49,438 bases of DNA. Origin: Paraburkholderia panacisoli. GTDB taxonomy: Bacteria > Pseudomonadota > Gammaproteobacteria > Burkholderiales > Burkholderiaceae. The translations under genes and the position numbers were made by a program. The stretch covers positions 1 to 49,438 of the forward strand of contig NZ_VTUZ01000057.1 in the NCBI RefSeq assembly GCF_008369935.1, in the 5' to 3' direction. How positions within the stretch are numbered: position 1 is the first letter of the stretch; each line of letters starts with the position of its first letter. Positions 25,320 through 33,342 of the stretch are shown in pieces. The notes beneath the pieces were generated by a model, which did not search any database, was not told where the DNA came from, and was given only the letters and a program-made list of their open reading frames with translations.

Positions 25320-25333
25320 TACAATCGTTTGCT
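25320..25333. promoter_or_regulatory. Weak LacI-type operator (site B)
   Basis: TACAATCGTTTGCT matches the operator at 11 of 14 positions. It lies between the dioxygenase promoter and the LacI-1 gene, about 107 bases from site A, and could serve as an auxiliary site. Confidence 0.35.
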
Positions 25334-25379
25334 GCACCGAGTTCCACAAAAAAACGGCAGTGTGCCGCGCGCAGGGGGA

Positions 25380-26402
25380 CTATCGGGCGATCGTGGATTC
25401 GCGAACGACGAGTTCGGGCCTCAGCACGATGTTGACGTGGGCCGTTGCACTGCCATCGAGGTTTTCCAGCATCAGGGTCGCAGCGCGAACTCCCATTTCG
25501 TATAGGGGGATGCGTACGGTAGTCATCGGCGGCGCGACGGAATCCATCAGCGGCATATCGTTATGGCCGACCACCGACATGTCCTGTGGGCACCGAAGGC
25601 CGTGTGCGCAAATGGAGTCATAGCAACCGAGCGCAAGCAGATCGTTGGCGGCGACGATCGCGGTAATGCCGCGATGGAGTTCAAGCAGCGTGTTGCAAGC
25701 GGTACGGCCTTCATCGCGGTGAAACGCCCTGGACTCGACCACGGGGCATTCAGCTTCCTTCAGGCCGTTCTCCCGGACTGCCTCAAGGAATCCGAGGCGG
25801 CGCTCGTGACCGGTTGACAGATCATCCGGACCGGCGACGTGGGCAATGGCGGTGTGGCCAGATTGAACCAGATGGGTGACGGCCCGGAGCATGGCCAGCC
25901 GATTGTCGCCGACGATACAGGAGGCGCGGCCGCTGTCCTCGCTTCGATTGACGACCACTACCGGTATGCCCACAGCGAGGCAGTGTTCGAGGATCGGGTC
26001 GTTGCGGTCGGACGTTGCCAGGATCAAACCGTCTACCTGACGCGCGACCATCTGATCGATAACGAACCGTTGCCGCTCCTTTCCACCTTCAGCGTTGGCA
26101 ATCAGTGGAATGTAGCCTTTCCTCGCGAGCTCGTCTTCGAGCCCACGCAGAATCGGCGGGAAGATTGGGTTGGCAATGTCCGGCAGCACGACTCCAATGA
26201 TGTGAGATCGGCTGGTGCGCAGTGTGGCGGCAGTCTGATTGGGCGAGAAATACCGCTCATGTGCGGCCTTGAGCACTTGCTCGACCACGCCGTCGCTGAT
26301 CAGATGGCGAGTCTCAGGGTTCATCACGCGTGAAACCGTGGACGAATGAACGCCGATGGATGCCGCCAATTCCCGGAGGGTGGTCCGCTTCCGCTGCGTC
26401 AT
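25380..26402 (-). CDS. LacI-family transcriptional regulator (LacI-1)
   Basis: 340 aa from ATG 26402. N-terminal helix-turn-helix TLRELAASIGVHSSTVSRVMNPETR, hinge helix QTAATLRTSRSHIIGVV, then a periplasmic-binding-like ligand domain with VDGLILAT, IVAANDLLALGCYD and VVGHNDMPLMDSV. Its recognition helix has the same V-H-x-S-T-V-S-R pattern as LacI-2 at 36.8 kb, so both may bind the TGCAATCGATTGCA sites. It sits between two of them (A/B and C). Likely an aromatic-intermediate-responsive repressor. Confidence 0.92.
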   Translation of the reverse strand: MTQRKRTTLRELAASIGVHSSTVSRVMNPETRHLISDGVVEQVLKAAHERYFSPNQTAATLRTSRSHIIGVVLPDIANPIFPPILRGLEDELARKGYIPLIANAEGGKERQRFVIDQMVARQVDGLILATSDRNDPILEHCLAVGIPVVVVNRSEDSGRASCIVGDNRLAMLRAVTHLVQSGHTAIAHVAGPDDLSTGHERRLGFLEAVRENGLKEAECPVVESRAFHRDEGRTACNTLLELHRGITAIVAANDLLALGCYDSICAHGLRCPQDMSVVGHNDMPLMDSVAPPMTTVRIPLYEMGVRAATLMLENLDGSATAHVNIVLRPELVVRESTIAR

Positions 26403-26496
26403 AGTTCCGATGCTGAGGCATCCATCGCCGCACTCCAGCAAAACAAAAGCATGTTGGTCCCCCAAGAAAACGGCTCAATACTTACACCATGGCGTC

Positions 26497-26540
26497 TTGA
26501 CGGCGCGTGTGTCTCGACAGTATCCTGCAATCGATTGCAG
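26497..26540 (+). promoter_or_regulatory. Promoter of the binding-protein gene with operator (site C)
   Basis: TTGACG (26497-26502), 18 bases, TATCCT (26521-26526), overlapping the 16-bp perfect palindrome CTGCAATCGATTGCAG (26525-26540). ATG of the downstream gene follows 20 bases later. Confidence 0.8.
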
Positions 26541-26559
26541 ACGTCAAACAGGATTGCAC

Positions 26560-27507
26560 ATGGAAGAGCATCTGAAGAGTTTTACTGTCCTCGGCTTCGA
26601 GGGCGCGTTCAACCTGCCGATATGGGTCGGCAAGAAACAGCGGTACTTCGAGAAGTACGGACTGGACGTGAACCTGGAGTACGTAAAGGGCTCCGTGGAT
26701 ATGATTAACCGACTGACGTCCGGCTCCGCGCAAGTCGCTTTGACCAGCGTGGACAACGTACTCGCATACAGGAACGGGCAAGGCGAAACGGTGGACGGTA
26801 GTGCGCCGGACCTGGTTGCGTTCATGGGCGGTGATCATGGTTTCCTGTCGTTGATGGCGAGACCGGAACTCAAGACCGTGTCGCAGTTGCGAGGAAAGAC
26901 CCTGTCGGTCGATGCGCTGACAACCGGCTTTGCGTTCGTGCTGAGAGAAATTCTCGCGGCAAATCAGATCGCGGTGACTGACGTGACCTTCGAAGCAGCC
27001 GGCGGCACGGGTAATCGTTATCGCGCACTGGTCGCTGGACAGCACGACGGCACACTGGTGCGTACTCCCTTTGAACGTTTGGGTGGGCGCCATGGGCTCA
27101 ACGTGCTGGCCCGCGGCAGTTCGCTGTTTTCAGACTATCTGGGCACGGTTGGCGTGGTCCTGCAATCATGGGTCGCCAGAAACCAGCAGCAACTGATCGG
27201 TTTTATTCTGGCTTACCGTGAAGCATTGAACTGGATTTTCGACGCGGCTAACAACGATGCATCAGTCGAAATCCTGCGCGCCGAGTTTGTCGAACTGACG
27301 GACGACGGTGCCCGCGCGGTACTCGAAGATCTGGTGGATCCGTCCCACGGACTCATTCGCGATATGAACATCCCGGATGCGGGTCTGGAGCAGGTCTCGC
27401 GCATTCGCGAGGCCCATGCGCGCGTATCAACGGTCCAGGCACGCGGCGACTGCGTGGATCGGCAGTATCTTCACATGGCCCAAAGTTCGGCACGCTGGCC
27501 GCGTTAG
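26560..27507 (+). CDS. NMT1/THI5-like substrate-binding-fold protein without signal peptide
   Basis: 315 aa from ATG 26560, set by AGGA upstream and by the operator just before it. Fold of ABC-type binding proteins for taurine/nitrate/pyrimidine precursors: NLPIWVGKKQRYFEKYGLDVNLEYVKGSVDMINRLTSGSAQVALTS (written here as NLPIWVGKKQRYF and LTSGSAQVALTS). There is no export signal, and no permease or ATPase gene is near. So it is either a cytosolic enzyme/sensor on this fold or has lost its signal. It is under the same operator as the dioxygenase operon and stands alone. Confidence 0.82.
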   Translation: MEEHLKSFTVLGFEGAFNLPIWVGKKQRYFEKYGLDVNLEYVKGSVDMINRLTSGSAQVALTSVDNVLAYRNGQGETVDGSAPDLVAFMGGDHGFLSLMARPELKTVSQLRGKTLSVDALTTGFAFVLREILAANQIAVTDVTFEAAGGTGNRYRALVAGQHDGTLVRTPFERLGGRHGLNVLARGSSLFSDYLGTVGVVLQSWVARNQQQLIGFILAYREALNWIFDAANNDASVEILRAEFVELTDDGARAVLEDLVDPSHGLIRDMNIPDAGLEQVSRIREAHARVSTVQARGDCVDRQYLHMAQSSARWPR

Positions 27508-27570
27508 GCCAGGGTGCAGGACCGAAGCAATTGGGTGGAGATGGTACGGAACCTCCACCCGCTCAAGTGC

Positions 27571-27981
27571 CTAGTCGACCACGGCAATCGCTTGTATCTC
27601 GATCAGCATTTCCGGTTTGGCTAACCCGACCACGGTGATCAGCGCGCTCGCCGGAAAGTTGTCGCCAAAAATCTCCTTGCGGATTTTGGTGAACTGATCA
27701 CCAAAGCGCGAATCGGTAATCGAAACTGTCATCGTGACGATATCCGCAAGCGTTCCGCCTGCCTGCTCGAGCGTCTTCGCAATCCTGGCAAAGATCTCCC
27801 GTGCCTGCCCTGAAAAATCCCCGGCAAGGGAGTTGCCATGTCCGTCGTCGACCACGGTTTGTCCGGCCAGCCATACGATTTTGCCGCCCTGGGTGATGAC
27901 CGCAGGGGAATACGCGCGTTCTTGCGCGGCATCGCGCTTGACATAGTTTCGAACGTGTTTCTTCTGTACGTCATTTGTCAT
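27571..27981 (-). CDS. RidA-family (YjgF/YER057c) protein
   Basis: 136 aa from ATG 27981 (GAGG upstream). RidA fold: VWLAGQTVVDDGHGNSLAG, FARIAKTLEQAGGTLADIV, FPASALITVVGLAKPEMLIEI; the conserved acidic residue in the last motif is present, while the usual Arg of true RidA (position about 105) is replaced. Relatives deaminate enamines or, in aminophenol pathways, 2-aminomuconate. Transcribed alone from a promoter with operator site D. Suggests that the regulon handles an amino-substituted or enamine intermediate. Confidence 0.87.
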   Translation of the reverse strand: MTNDVQKKHVRNYVKRDAAQERAYSPAVITQGGKIVWLAGQTVVDDGHGNSLAGDFSGQAREIFARIAKTLEQAGGTLADIVTMTVSITDSRFGDQFTKIRKEIFGDNFPASALITVVGLAKPEMLIEIQAIAVVD

Positions 27982-28072
27982 ACCTACCTCGCTTTCATGA
28001 GTTGAAGTGAATCTGAACGCGTTGCATGTGGGGGGTGAGCACGCGTTCTGATGGTCGCAGCGCAATCAAATC

Positions 28073-28115
28073 TACAAACGATTGCAGAATAGCTCATTGG
28101 AAGTCGAATTGTCAA
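28073..28115 (-). promoter_or_regulatory. RidA-gene promoter with LacI-type operator (site D)
   Basis: Minus strand TTGACA (28115-28110), 18 bases, TATTCT (28091-28086), then TGCAATCGTTTGTA (28086-28073), matching the operator at 12 of 14 positions. The -10/operator join is the same as at sites A and C. Confidence 0.75.
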
Positions 28116-28220
28116 AATGGCCAATCTTCAGGTCTACGACCAGTGTGAGCGCTAAAGGCCGATACGTATCGCTTATTCTTTGAACGTCGTTGGTCTGGAT
28201 ACACACTGGTAAACCATAGT

Positions 28221-28249
28221 TTGTTTGCTGCAATCGATTGCAATATAGT
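28221..28249 (+). promoter_or_regulatory. Porin-MFS promoter with LacI-type operator (site E)
   Basis: TTGTTT (28221-28226), a 17-base spacer, TATAGT (28244-28249). The perfect palindrome TGCAATCGATTGCA (28229-28242) fills the spacer, so a bound repressor would block polymerase. The porin ATG is 173 bases downstream. The rest of 28116-28422 holds nothing else I can identify. Confidence 0.75.
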
Positions 28250-28422
28250 GCCTCGGACAGGCTGTTTTGATGCCGGCGGGTTGCATGAGGTAGCAAGTCG
28301 GCCAGCGGCGAATCAACAGTCAGCACAAGGCAACCAGGATCTTTGAATTCAAGGGCGTGACGCATGAAGCACACCGAACACAACAAACATGACCAATCCT
28401 TCTTTTCAACGGAGACCGCGCG

Positions 28423-29517
28423 ATGAGCAGGGTCCGTCCGACGGTGCTTGCCGCCGCCACACTTTTCGCTTCCTCTTCTAGCATGGCTGCTGACAGCGTG
28501 ACGCTGTTCGGCTATCTGAACACCGATATCGAGAACGTCCGAGCGAGCGGGGGAGCTGGCATTCCGTCCACCTGGCGGGAGTCGAACAACCTGTCCTTCT
28601 GGGGTATGAAGGGGACGGAGGATCTCGGTGATAGTTGGCGCGCGTTCTTCCAGATTCAGGGGAATATTTTCGTGAATCGCGGGGCCGGTGGCGTGAATGA
28701 CCGCGATACCTATGTCGGACTTGCTGGTCCCTATGGTCAACTGTCGATGGGATTTCAATTGACGCCTTACCGTGCGTCGACATGGATGCCGATCGACCCG
28801 TTTTTCATGAACACGATTGCCGGTGCGAACAGCATCATTGGCAATGGTTTCTTTCCTGGAGGAAACGCCCAGGGGGACTCGTCATTCGACCGTCGGCAAG
28901 CCAACGGCGTGCTGTATACGTCACCGAACTGGCACGGCGTGACGGCACAAGTGATGTATTCGCTACCCAACGAGAAGACCCCTACGCAGACACCGTCGCT
29001 CTTGTCGACGTCATTGGCGTACCAGAACGGCTCCGTCTATTTGTCATACGCGTACGAGCAGCACAACAGCTATTTCGGACCCGGCACGATGGACTATGGG
29101 CAGCGGTTCGGCGCCGCCTACACGTATGGAAGTTTGAGTGTTCGCGGTGCGGCTGAACGTCTGCATTACGAGCCGACCCCTTCCACGTACACGAACCGTT
29201 GGGCATGGCAGTTGGCGGCCGTCTACCAATGGACCGTGCAATCGATCAAGGTTTCGTACATCCAGGCGCAGGCAGCAACAGGGAATGCCACGGTTCCCAT
29301 CGGCGGCATCGGGCGGCCCGGTGTGGACTCGGGGGCTCGCCAGATTGCATTGGGTTACGACTATGCGCTGTCGAAGCGGACCACGCTGTATGCGATCTTC
29401 AGCCGACTGATGAATCGCTCAGGAACTTCGTACAACTATTCGACGAATCCATTGCCGGGTCAGGTGACCGGTATGACGTTGACCGGATTTGGCGTGGGCA
29501 TCGCGCACTCGTTTTGA
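28423..29517 (+). CDS. Gram-negative trimeric porin (Burkholderiales type)
   Basis: 364 aa. Signal peptide at 1-22 or so (MSRVRPTVLAAATLF...SMA-AD), then SVTLFGYLNTDIENV, the first strand of OmpC-like porins of beta-proteobacteria. Alternating beta-strand pattern throughout, and a C-terminus GFGVGIAHSF ending in Phe, needed for outer-membrane insertion. Lets small solutes, here probably an aromatic acid, into the periplasm. Followed after 48 bases by an MFS gene; both depend on site E. Confidence 0.92.
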   Translation: MSRVRPTVLAAATLFASSSSMAADSVTLFGYLNTDIENVRASGGAGIPSTWRESNNLSFWGMKGTEDLGDSWRAFFQIQGNIFVNRGAGGVNDRDTYVGLAGPYGQLSMGFQLTPYRASTWMPIDPFFMNTIAGANSIIGNGFFPGGNAQGDSSFDRRQANGVLYTSPNWHGVTAQVMYSLPNEKTPTQTPSLLSTSLAYQNGSVYLSYAYEQHNSYFGPGTMDYGQRFGAAYTYGSLSVRGAAERLHYEPTPSTYTNRWAWQLAAVYQWTVQSIKVSYIQAQAATGNATVPIGGIGRPGVDSGARQIALGYDYALSKRTTLYAIFSRLMNRSGTSYNYSTNPLPGQVTGMTLTGFGVGIAHSF

Positions 29518-29565
29518 TCGATGCTTTCAGGTTGAACACGCTTCATACGCAATAGGAGCTTCAGG

Positions 29566-30915
29566 ATGTCAGCAACACAATCCATCTCGGTTCGAGCGTT
29601 CATCAACGAACGCAAGATGTCAGGGTTTCAGATCAGAACACTGGTTCTCTGCTTCCTGATCCTGGTCCTGGACGGCTACGACACAGTCGTCGTTGGTTTC
29701 ATTGCCCCCGCGCTCAAAGCGCATTTTGGGGCGACCCCGGTGCAGTTCTCGCCTGTATTCGGTGCCGGGTTCCTCGGCCTCGCCATTGGCTCCTTTCTCT
29801 TCGGGCCCATTGCGGATCGCTTTGGACGTAAGACCACGCTAATCTGTGCGGTACTGTTGTTCGGTCTGTTCAGCATACTGTCGTCGCGGGCAATTTCGAT
29901 CGAAGCACTGATTACGCTGCGTTTTATGACGGGCCTCGGCTTGGGTGGCGCGATGCCGAATGCCTACACGCTCGCCGCTGAATATAGTCCGGACCGCATG
30001 CGCTCGACGCTCATCGCACCCCTTGGATGCGGCATTTCCGCGGGCGGCGTGCTGGGCGGTCTCGTCGCCTCGCATATGATCGGCCACTACGGCTGGCAAT
30101 CGATGCTGATTCTGGGAGGCATATTGCCTGTGCTGTTGACCGTACTTCTGGTGGCCTGGTTGCCGGAGTCGGCGTCTTTTCTGGTGGCACGAAGCCGTCA
30201 GGCCGATGCGCAGGCTATCGTTCAGCGCATCCAGCCACAAACGCCGCTGGGCGACCTGCGTCTGACACTCGATGAAGAACCCGCTCGGGGATTCCCGGTG
30301 AGTCACCTGCTGCGTCCCGGGCTTCGTGGCGGTACCTTGCTCCTCTGGGTTACAGGATTCATGGCGTTGCTGGCCGTCTATTTCCTTGGCAACTGGTTGA
30401 CCATGCTGATCCAGGAGAGTGGCGTGCCGTTCGCCCGTGCATCACTCATGACGGCGCTGTATTTGACCGGTAACGGTCTCGGCGCGATCTTCCTTGGGTT
30501 CTTGATGGACCGGATGAATCCGCAGTACGTGGTGGCGGGCGCGTTCCTCTGCGCGGCGATCTGCCTGGCGTCGTTCGGTCATCTGACGGCGGTTCCTGCG
30601 CTTGCGCTGGTCGCGCTTTTCCTGACCGGAGTCGGCACCGGCGGTGCCATGACGGGGACGAGCATCCTGTCCACGGGTTTCTATCAGACAGCAACTCGTG
30701 CGACCGGTGTAGCGTGGACGCTGGGGATGGGGCGGGTGGGCTCGATCGTTGGCTCGATGATCGGTGGCGTGATGCTCTCGGCGCAATTGGCGCCCACGGT
30801 CATGTTCGCCGTGGTGTCCGTGCCGATTACCGTGGCCGCGGTCAGCGTCTACGGACTCGCTTTCTATCGACGTCGATACCAGACACCGGTAACAACGGTT
30901 CTTTCGACGCGATAG
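29566..30915 (+). CDS. MFS transporter, aromatic acid:H+ symporter (AAHS) type
   Basis: 449 aa with twelve hydrophobic segments. Characteristic AAHS motif DGYDTVVVGFIAPAL in the first span, loop GPIADRFGRKTTL between spans 2 and 3, and a matching motif FLMDRMNPQYV in the second half. Relatives such as PcaK, BenK and MhpT import hydroxylated benzoates with protons. A ribosome site AGGAG precedes ATG. Co-transcribed with the porin, this gives the uptake part of the regulon. Confidence 0.92.
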   Translation: MSATQSISVRAFINERKMSGFQIRTLVLCFLILVLDGYDTVVVGFIAPALKAHFGATPVQFSPVFGAGFLGLAIGSFLFGPIADRFGRKTTLICAVLLFGLFSILSSRAISIEALITLRFMTGLGLGGAMPNAYTLAAEYSPDRMRSTLIAPLGCGISAGGVLGGLVASHMIGHYGWQSMLILGGILPVLLTVLLVAWLPESASFLVARSRQADAQAIVQRIQPQTPLGDLRLTLDEEPARGFPVSHLLRPGLRGGTLLLWVTGFMALLAVYFLGNWLTMLIQESGVPFARASLMTALYLTGNGLGAIFLGFLMDRMNPQYVVAGAFLCAAICLASFGHLTAVPALALVALFLTGVGTGGAMTGTSILSTGFYQTATRATGVAWTLGMGRVGSIVGSMIGGVMLSAQLAPTVMFAVVSVPITVAAVSVYGLAFYRRRYQTPVTTVLSTR

Positions 30916-30942
30916 CGCGGTCTGCGTAGGCACGTGCTGTGA

Positions 30943-32701
30943 TCAACTGCTCCGAGACGCCTTGAACTGCTCTGCGGTGAAGGGCGTCTTCCGAATGCAA
31001 ACACCCGTGGCGTGGAATATCGCATTGCCGACTGCGGGGGCAATCGTCAGCGCCGTTGGCTCGCCCGCGCCGACCGGCGCCTTGTCCAGGCGGTTGATCA
31101 ACGAAATGATTACTTCGGATGGGCACTCGCTGAAGCGCAGGATCGGGTAGTTGGCCCAGTCGAGGGTCAGTATTTCTTTCGAGCTGAAGCGTATCTCCTC
31201 TTTCAAGGTGCGGCTCAGCGTCTGAATGACGCATCCTTGAATCTCATTGCGCAAGCCGTCGGGATTGACGATCAGACCGCAATCATGTGCGACGAAGACA
31301 CGCGTCACCCGCGTTTCGCCGCTGTTCATATCGACCGCTACGCTGCACACCGTTGCGACATAGGCGCCTCCCGGTTCGAGTTGCGCGATGCTGACGCCGA
31401 CGCCTTCTCGGTTTGCCGCTCCGGTTCGATTTGCCTGTTTCCAGCGTGACATCCAGTTCGATATGCGCCTGACTTCCGCAAGCGCCGCGATCGCGCGCTC
31501 GTCGCTCAGATGCGCAATCCGGAAATCGATCGGGTCGCGATTCGCGAGATTGGCCAGGTCGTCGAGGAACGACTCATTGGCAAAAACGTATTGGGCACGG
31601 CACCCAGACCACGCATGGATGAAGGCCGCAGGGCGCCATCCGGAAGCCAGCGGACCGCGACGCGTTCGTTCGGTAAGTGATAAAGCGTTCTCGCGCAATG
31701 ATCGCCGCCGATTCTGACTGGCTTGGGCGGTATGCCCATCATGCGCCCGGGCAGCAGGTTCCCTGCGCTACCCATCGGACGCGAAATGTGGGTGGGTGTC
31801 GATATCAGGTACGACCAGCTGCGGATTTTGCCGTTCGGTCCAACGTTCCCCTCTGCAGGGCCTTTCGGATCCCAGCCGTGCTCGTCATGGCGCATCCATT
31901 GAACGCGCACCGGGCGTCCGATTGTCTGGGACACAATAGCGGCTTCGGCCGACGCGTCGTCAGCGCCATTCTGACCATAGCAGCCCGCACCTTCGGTCCA
32001 GATCACACGGACTTTGTCCTTCGGCAGGCCGATTAGCTCGGCAATGGCATCACGCAGCGGAAATGAACCCTGCGTGGCAGACCATACGACGGCGGAGTCG
32101 CGCTTGATATCGGCTACGCCACACGACGGGCCGATCGAACTGTGGGTCTGGTACGGCGTACGGTACGTCGCGCTCAGGGGCATCCTGCTTTGATTGAACT
32201 CCGTGTCAGCATCGCCAATCTTGCGTAGCTCGTCGACGTGTCCGCCAGCCGTGCGCATCGCGTCATAGACAGTCGAGCTATCGATGGCATCGGCCGGGGT
32301 TTTCCATTCAATGGTCAACGCACTTGACGCGGCAACCACCTGCTACTCCTGCTCGCAGACCACTGCTACGAAGTCGCGTTTGACGACAATATCGATAAAA
32401 CCCGACAACGTCGCGACACTTTTGCGGTCCACCTTGACCAGTGTCGATCCGGTGATGGGTGGGTGAAGGACACGTGCGTGGACCATCCTCGGGAAGCGTA
32501 GATTTTGCAGATAGGGGTGACTTCCGGTGACTTTTCCGGGCAAATCCACGCGAAGTAATGGTTTGCCGATTACCGAGCATTCAGCTGTCCGCTTGAGTGA
32601 TACTGCTTCGTTCACCGGGAAGGTGGCCCATTCCGCGGGAACCAGTTCGCGAGAGGCGGCCGACCGATTTGAATCGGTGACTACGTACACGCGTCCGGCA
32701 G
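30943..32701 (-). pseudogene. Decayed isoquinoline-1-oxidoreductase/aldehyde-oxidase large (molybdopterin) subunit
   Basis: The minus strand encodes the C-terminal two thirds of an IorB-type molybdenum hydroxylase: IGKPLLRVDLPGKVTG, FVAVVCE, TYRTPYQTHSSIGPSCGVAD, VRVIWTEGAGCYGQNGADD, and the catalytic-Glu region GAGEPTALTIAPAVGNAIF. It is broken three ways: an in-frame TAG at 32343-32345 (EQE-stop-QVVAASS, probably Trp to stop), a frameshift near 31590-31610 (NTF/YVFANESF overlap), and loss of the N-terminal part at about 32701. No Fe-S small subunit is near. Non-functional. Confidence 0.85.
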
Positions 32702-32986
32702 GGGGGGCTGATCCATCTCATTGAGCGCGGCTGCCTCCGAGCCTACCTGGCGACCGGGGAGTATCGCCACAACGGCTACGCGCACGTTAGAAATCGCGTC
32801 ACGCTGGGCACGCCGGCGATCGGCGTGCACATCGGCGACATACTCGGGCGTCCAATCGCGGTCATCAGTGTCGCGGCAATCGACTCGCTGATGGACCGTC
32901 AACGTATAGCAGTGCTCGCGAAGCAGTTGCAAGGCATGGCGAGGCAGATTCAACACACGTTGAGGAAGGACGTTATCAATACGTAG
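32702..32986 (+). pseudogene. C-terminal fragment of an IclR-family regulator
   Basis: An open frame without a start joins the previous remnant at a run of G and reads to TAG 32984-32986. It contains HLIERGCLRAYLATGEYRHNGYA (seen as RGCLRAYLATGEY) and VTLGTPAIGVHI..GRPIAVISVAAI, the end of the IclR effector domain, then a terminal helix. The DNA-binding half is gone. Facing genes IorB and IclR were evidently fused by a deletion. Confidence 0.7.
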
Positions 32987-32999
32987 CTGCACCGATCAA

Positions 33000-33311
33000 T
33001 CAAGCAGCGACATTCGTGGCCAGTAGAAAGAGCAAGACAAGCGGGTACTGCATCCGCATCCATTCTTTCGATCTGGCAAACGAGGCAAGAATCCCCAGCG
33101 TGAGCACGAGAAGAATCAAAGCCCCGAGCCGCTGGGCTCCGGGCGCGAACAGCAAGATCGACCCAACCAGCTCGACGGTTGCCACGGTCACTCTGAACCA
33201 GCCCGGATAGCCCCATTTCGCAAACTCGGCGCGGATGGCAGGCGGACCTATCAGGTTGACAATGGCCGCTGCGAGGAACGCAAAGGCGATGATGAGATTC
33301 ACATAGTTCAT
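33000..33311 (-). CDS. DoxX-family membrane protein
   Basis: 103 aa from ATG 33311. Four hydrophobic segments (VNLIIAFAFLAAAIVNLIG, TVATVELVGSILLFA, GALILLVLTLGILASFA, PLVLLFLLATNVAA) and the DoxX pattern FAKWGYPGWFR. An inner-membrane protein of unclear activity, often beside redox or catabolic genes. Ribosome site weak, 31 bases behind the amidohydrolase; likely third gene of that operon. Confidence 0.8.
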   Translation of the reverse strand: MNYVNLIIAFAFLAAAIVNLIGPPAIRAEFAKWGYPGWFRVTVATVELVGSILLFAPGAQRLGALILLVLTLGILASFARSKEWMRMQYPLVLLFLLATNVAA

Positions 33312-33342
33312 GGATCTAAGTCGGTGAGTCGAGCGCGCCTGA

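Noticed and set aside
26356..26559. Upstream extension of the binding-protein frame
   Set aside because: The extension crosses the promoter and operator and overlaps the LacI-1 start; the ATG at 26560 has its own ribosome site.
28072..28758. 228-codon minus-strand frame over the porin start
   Set aside because: Antisense to the porin signal peptide and the operator-promoter region; no family features.
30442..30933. 163-codon minus-strand frame inside the MFS gene
   Set aside because: Antisense shadow with His/Arg repeats; the MFS frame is complete and has twelve membrane spans.
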